Positions 61,661 to 64,000 of a DNA stretch of 64,000 bases are shown here, piece after piece. The DNA lies in assembly GCA_964249405.1 (NCBI GenBank), contig CAXUBX010000002.1:6326-70325 (forward strand), in the 5' to 3' direction. The notes under the pieces were generated by a model that saw only the letters and a list, made by a program, of their open reading frames with translations, searched no databases and had not been told where the DNA came from. This DNA comes from CAXTPV01 sp964249405 (GTDB taxonomy: Bacteria > Pseudomonadota > Alphaproteobacteria > Acetobacterales > Acetobacteraceae). Both the position numbers and the translations under genes were made by a program. The stretch's first letter is position 1, and each line of letters starts with the position of its first letter.

Positions 61661-63499
61661 ATGCCCGCCTACCGTTCGCGCACCAGCACGCATGGCCGAA
61701 ACATGGCGGGCGCGCGCGCGCTCTGGCGGGCGACCGGCATGGGCGACGGCGACTTCGGCAAGCCGATCATCGCGGTCGCGAACTCGTTCACCCAGTTCGT
61801 GCCGGGCCACGTCCACCTCAAGGACCTCGGCCAGCTCGTCGCGGCCGAGGTGCAGGCGGCGGGCGGCATCGCGCGCGAGTTCAACACGATCGCCGTCGAT
61901 GACGGGATCGCGATGGGCCACGGCGGAATGCTCTACTCGCTGCCGTCGCGCGAGCTGATCGCGGATGCGGTCGAGTACATGGTCGAGGCGCACTGCGCCG
62001 ACGCGCTCGTCTGCATCTCGAACTGCGACAAGATCACCCCCGGCATGCTGATGGCGGCGTTGCGGCTCAACGTCCCGACCGTGTTCGTCTCGGGCGGCCC
62101 GATGGAAGCGGGCAAGGTCGTGTCCGGCGTCACCACGAAGCGCGCCGACCTGATCACCGCGATGGTCGCGGCGGCCGACCCGGACGTCACCGACGCCGAC
62201 AGCGAGGCGATCGAGCGATCGGCGTGTCCGACCTGCGGCTCGTGCTCGGGCATGTTCACCGCCAACTCGATGAACTGCCTCACCGAGGCGCTGGGCCTGG
62301 CGCTGCCCGGCAACGGCTCGACGCTGGCGACGCATGCCGACCGCAAGCGCCTCTTCGTGGAGGCGGGCTGGCTGATCGTCGATCTCGCCCGTCGCTGGTA
62401 CGAGCAGGACGACCCGACGGCCCTGCCCCGCTCGATCGCGAGCCGCGAGGCGTTCGCGAACGCGATGAGCCTCGACATCGCGATGGGCGGCTCGACCAAC
62501 ACGGTGCTGCACCTGCTGGCCGCGGCGCACGAGGGCGGCGTCGACTTCACGATGGCGGACATCGACGCGCTCTCCCGCCGCGTGCCCAATCTCTGCAAGG
62601 TCGCGCCGTCGCGCACCGACGTCCACATGGAGGACGTGCACCGCGCCGGCGGCATCATGGCGATCCTCGGCGAGCTTGACCGTGCGGGGCTGATCCGGAC
62701 CGATCTCCCGACCGTGCACGCGCCGACGCTCGACGCGGCGCTCGCGCGCTGGGACGTCCGACGCGCGCCTGCGACGAGCGAGGCCGCGACCTTCTTCCGC
62801 GCAGCTCCCGCCGGGGTCCGGACCACGCAGGCCTTCTCCCAGGCGAGCCGCTACGAGGCGCTCGACCTCGACCGTGCCGGAGGCGTGATCCGGGACGTCC
62901 GGCACGCCTATTCCCGCGATGGCGGGCTCGCCGTCCTCTACGGGAACATCGCGCGCGACGGCGCGATCGTGAAGACGGCCGGGGTGGATGAGAGCCTGCT
63001 CACCTTCCGCGGCCCGGCGCGGATCTTCGAGAGCCAGGAGGATGCGGTGTCCGGGATCCTCGGCGACCGGGTCGCGCGGGGCGACGTCGTGCTGATCCGC
63101 TACGAGGGGCCGAAGGGCGGGCCCGGGATGCAGGAGATGCTCTATCCGACGAGCTACCTGAAATCGAAGGGTCTCGGCCCGCACTGCGCGCTGGTCACCG
63201 ACGGACGGTTCTCGGGCGGCTCGGCCGGGCTCTCGATCGGCCATGTCTCGCCCGAGGCCGCCGAGGGCGGCGCGATCGGCCTCGTCGAGGAGGGCGACGT
63301 GATCGAGATCGACATCCCGCGTCGCGTGCTCCGCGTCGATCTCGACGAGGCGACGCTGGAACGCCGTCGCGCCGCGATCCGCGCCTTCGCGCCGCGCGCG
63401 AGGGACCGCAAGGTCAGCCAGGCTCTTCTCGCCTACGCGGCCCTGACCACGAGCGCCGCACGCGGTGCCGTCCGCGACGTCTCGCAACTCGGCGCCTGA
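61661..63499 (+). CDS. ilvD: Dihydroxy-acid dehydratase
   Basis: A 612-residue iron-sulfur dehydratase in branched-chain amino acid synthesis. Cluster cysteines lie in ISNCDKITPGML and CPTCGSCSGMFTANSMNC, and the block DGRFSGGSAGLSIGHVSPEA is the usual C-terminal signature. The Lys that binds Mg (carbamylated) is in SNCDKITPG. The ATG at 61661 gives the family-standard start PAYRSRTSTHGRNMAGARAL. Confidence 0.96.
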   Translation: MPAYRSRTSTHGRNMAGARALWRATGMGDGDFGKPIIAVANSFTQFVPGHVHLKDLGQLVAAEVQAAGGIAREFNTIAVDDGIAMGHGGMLYSLPSRELIADAVEYMVEAHCADALVCISNCDKITPGMLMAALRLNVPTVFVSGGPMEAGKVVSGVTTKRADLITAMVAAADPDVTDADSEAIERSACPTCGSCSGMFTANSMNCLTEALGLALPGNGSTLATHADRKRLFVEAGWLIVDLARRWYEQDDPTALPRSIASREAFANAMSLDIAMGGSTNTVLHLLAAAHEGGVDFTMADIDALSRRVPNLCKVAPSRTDVHMEDVHRAGGIMAILGELDRAGLIRTDLPTVHAPTLDAALARWDVRRAPATSEAATFFRAAPAGVRTTQAFSQASRYEALDLDRAGGVIRDVRHAYSRDGGLAVLYGNIARDGAIVKTAGVDESLLTFRGPARIFESQEDAVSGILGDRVARGDVVLIRYEGPKGGPGMQEMLYPTSYLKSKGLGPHCALVTDGRFSGGSAGLSIGHVSPEAAEGGAIGLVEEGDVIEIDIPRRVLRVDLDEATLERRRAAIRAFAPRARDRKVSQALLAYAALTTSAARGAVRDVSQLGA

Positions 63500-63553
63500 C
63501 GTCCTACGAGAGGAGCGGAGGCGGCCACCGGGGTCGCCGAGCCGGAGAACGCC

Positions 63554-63850
63554 ATGTCACGCGCCGTCGGACTGACCATCCCCCTCGCCGCTCTCGTGGC
63601 CCTCGCCCCCTGCGCCGCCCGGGCGGACGCGGGCGATGCGGCCCTGACCTGCCCGCAGATCACGAGCCAGGTCGCGCAGCAGAACGCCGCGATCAAGCAC
63701 GCCCAGCGGATCGCCAAGCTGCACGCCAACGAGGACGAGGGTACCACCGCCTCGCCGGACGTGACCGAAGCGAACAACGAAGCATCCGCCGCGCAGTCGC
63801 GGGCACAGACGCTGCTGACGCTCGGCCGGTCGAAGAAGTGCTTCCGGTAG
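63554..63850 (+). CDS. Small exported protein, unknown function
   Basis: A 98-residue protein with a Sec-type signal peptide (AVGLTIPLAALVALAPCAARA, cleavage after ARA or ADA). The mature part is helical and Gln/Ala-rich, with two cysteines (CPQITSQ and KKCFR) that could form a disulfide. A ribosome site GGAG is upstream. It is probably periplasmic. No family is recognised. Confidence 0.75.
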   Translation: MSRAVGLTIPLAALVALAPCAARADAGDAALTCPQITSQVAQQNAAIKHAQRIAKLHANEDEGTTASPDVTEANNEASAAQSRAQTLLTLGRSKKCFR

Positions 63851-63920
63851 CGCGCACGGGCCCTCGCCCGCCGTAGCAAGACATTCGGCGCAAGGGCAAG
63901 CCACCCGCCAGCGGGCGCGG

Positions 63921-63936
63921 TGATCGGCGCCGATCA
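63921..63936. repeat. Perfect 16-base palindrome
   Basis: TGATCGGC-GCCGATCA has no spacer and lies between the small exported-protein gene and a frame entering from the right edge. It could be a protein-binding site or part of a terminator for both converging genes. Confidence 0.4.
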
Positions 63937-63946
63937 GGGGCTCCGG

Positions 63947-64000
63947 TCACACGAGACTGGCGAGCGCCGCATCGAGGCGGACGGCCTCGCCCCGGGATGC
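63947..64000 (-). CDS. 3' end of a gene entering from the right edge
   Basis: Seventeen codons on the minus strand (ASRGEAVRLDAALASLV, then TGA at 63947). Codon use fits the surrounding genes, but the fragment is too short to identify. It could be a chance frame. Confidence 0.35.
   Translation of the reverse strand, partial: ASRGEAVRLDAALASLV

Noticed and set aside
60548..63499. A 983-codon frame that includes ilvD at its 3' end
   Set aside because: The first ~370 codons are a Gln/Arg/Asp-rich shadow of the TSUP gene on the other strand; ilvD has its own ATG and family N-terminus at 61661.

Overview
The window is a 64 kb stretch of chromosome from a high-GC alphaproteobacterium. Gene content and order point to Rhodospirillales, probably near Acetobacteraceae; this is inference from synteny and composition, since no rRNA or taxonomic marker is present. 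Typical alphaproteobacterial blocks are bolA / J-domain protein / cobS / cobT, rlpA / dac / holB / metG / tatD / MBL hydrolase, argS / SPOR / nagZ / scpA / scpB / tatB / tatC / serS with dgt, erpA and xth next door, a TIGR02302-type membrane protein after lysA, and SSB divergent from UvrA. I saw no rRNA, tRNA, CRISPR array, prophage or complete insertion sequence. Coding density is very high, many genes overlap by 4 bases (ATGA, GTGA or TTGA), and GTG and TTG starts are common.

Layout. 1-1811: a partial RND-pump membrane-fusion protein divergent from its probable TetR repressor, with a candidate operator between them. 1860-2017: an intergenic array of four hairpins. 2022-6885: the stress operon prkA-yeaH-spoVR, preceded by a 377-base leader holding a consensus-matching sigma-54 promoter. 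7263-14622: a long minus-strand operon mixing cell-wall enzymes (MltB, RlpA-like, D-Ala-D-Ala carboxypeptidase) with holB, metG, tatD and an MBL hydrolase. 14705-18554: an AsmA-like protein, then a DedA protein translationally coupled to a membrane-type ATP-grasp ligase of unknown substrate. 18536-22523: bolA, J-domain protein, cobS, cobT. 22539-24338: an SDR and its divergent LysR regulator. 24348-27838: a circularly permuted ATP-grasp/alpha-E fusion coupled to a transglutaminase. 27986-30059: a receiver-only regulator, an acidic orphan protein and a FluC/CrcB fluoride channel fused to tandem universal-stress domains.

30219-36482: aldose epimerase-like, AlkB, LysA, a large TIGR02302 membrane protein and SSB. 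36636-44626: UvrA, an AI-2E family protein with an extra soluble domain, HAD and slipin genes, a squalene/phytoene-synthase-like protein and superoxide dismutase. 44683-48080: YajC, a DUF815 ATPase, an MBL hydrolase and two GNAT acetyltransferases. 48225-56010: serS, tatC, tatB, scpB, scpA, nagZ, a SPOR protein and argS. 56009-59971: MOSC, OsmC, dGTPase, A-type iron-sulfur carrier, exonuclease III and a small lipoprotein. 59961-63850: a DUF2459 lipoprotein, a TauE/SafE permease, IlvD and a small exported protein.

Most of the window is core housekeeping. The most unusual object is the FluC-Usp fusion, which conflicts with the known dual-topology architecture of FluC dimers. Other points of interest are the DedA/ATP-grasp pair, the sigma-54 promoter built into a perfect palindrome ahead of prkA, a pair of ~50 bp intergenic repeats lying upstream of xth and the DUF2459 gene, and the loss of usual neighbours (tmk, tatA, surE/pcm, secDF) from conserved blocks.
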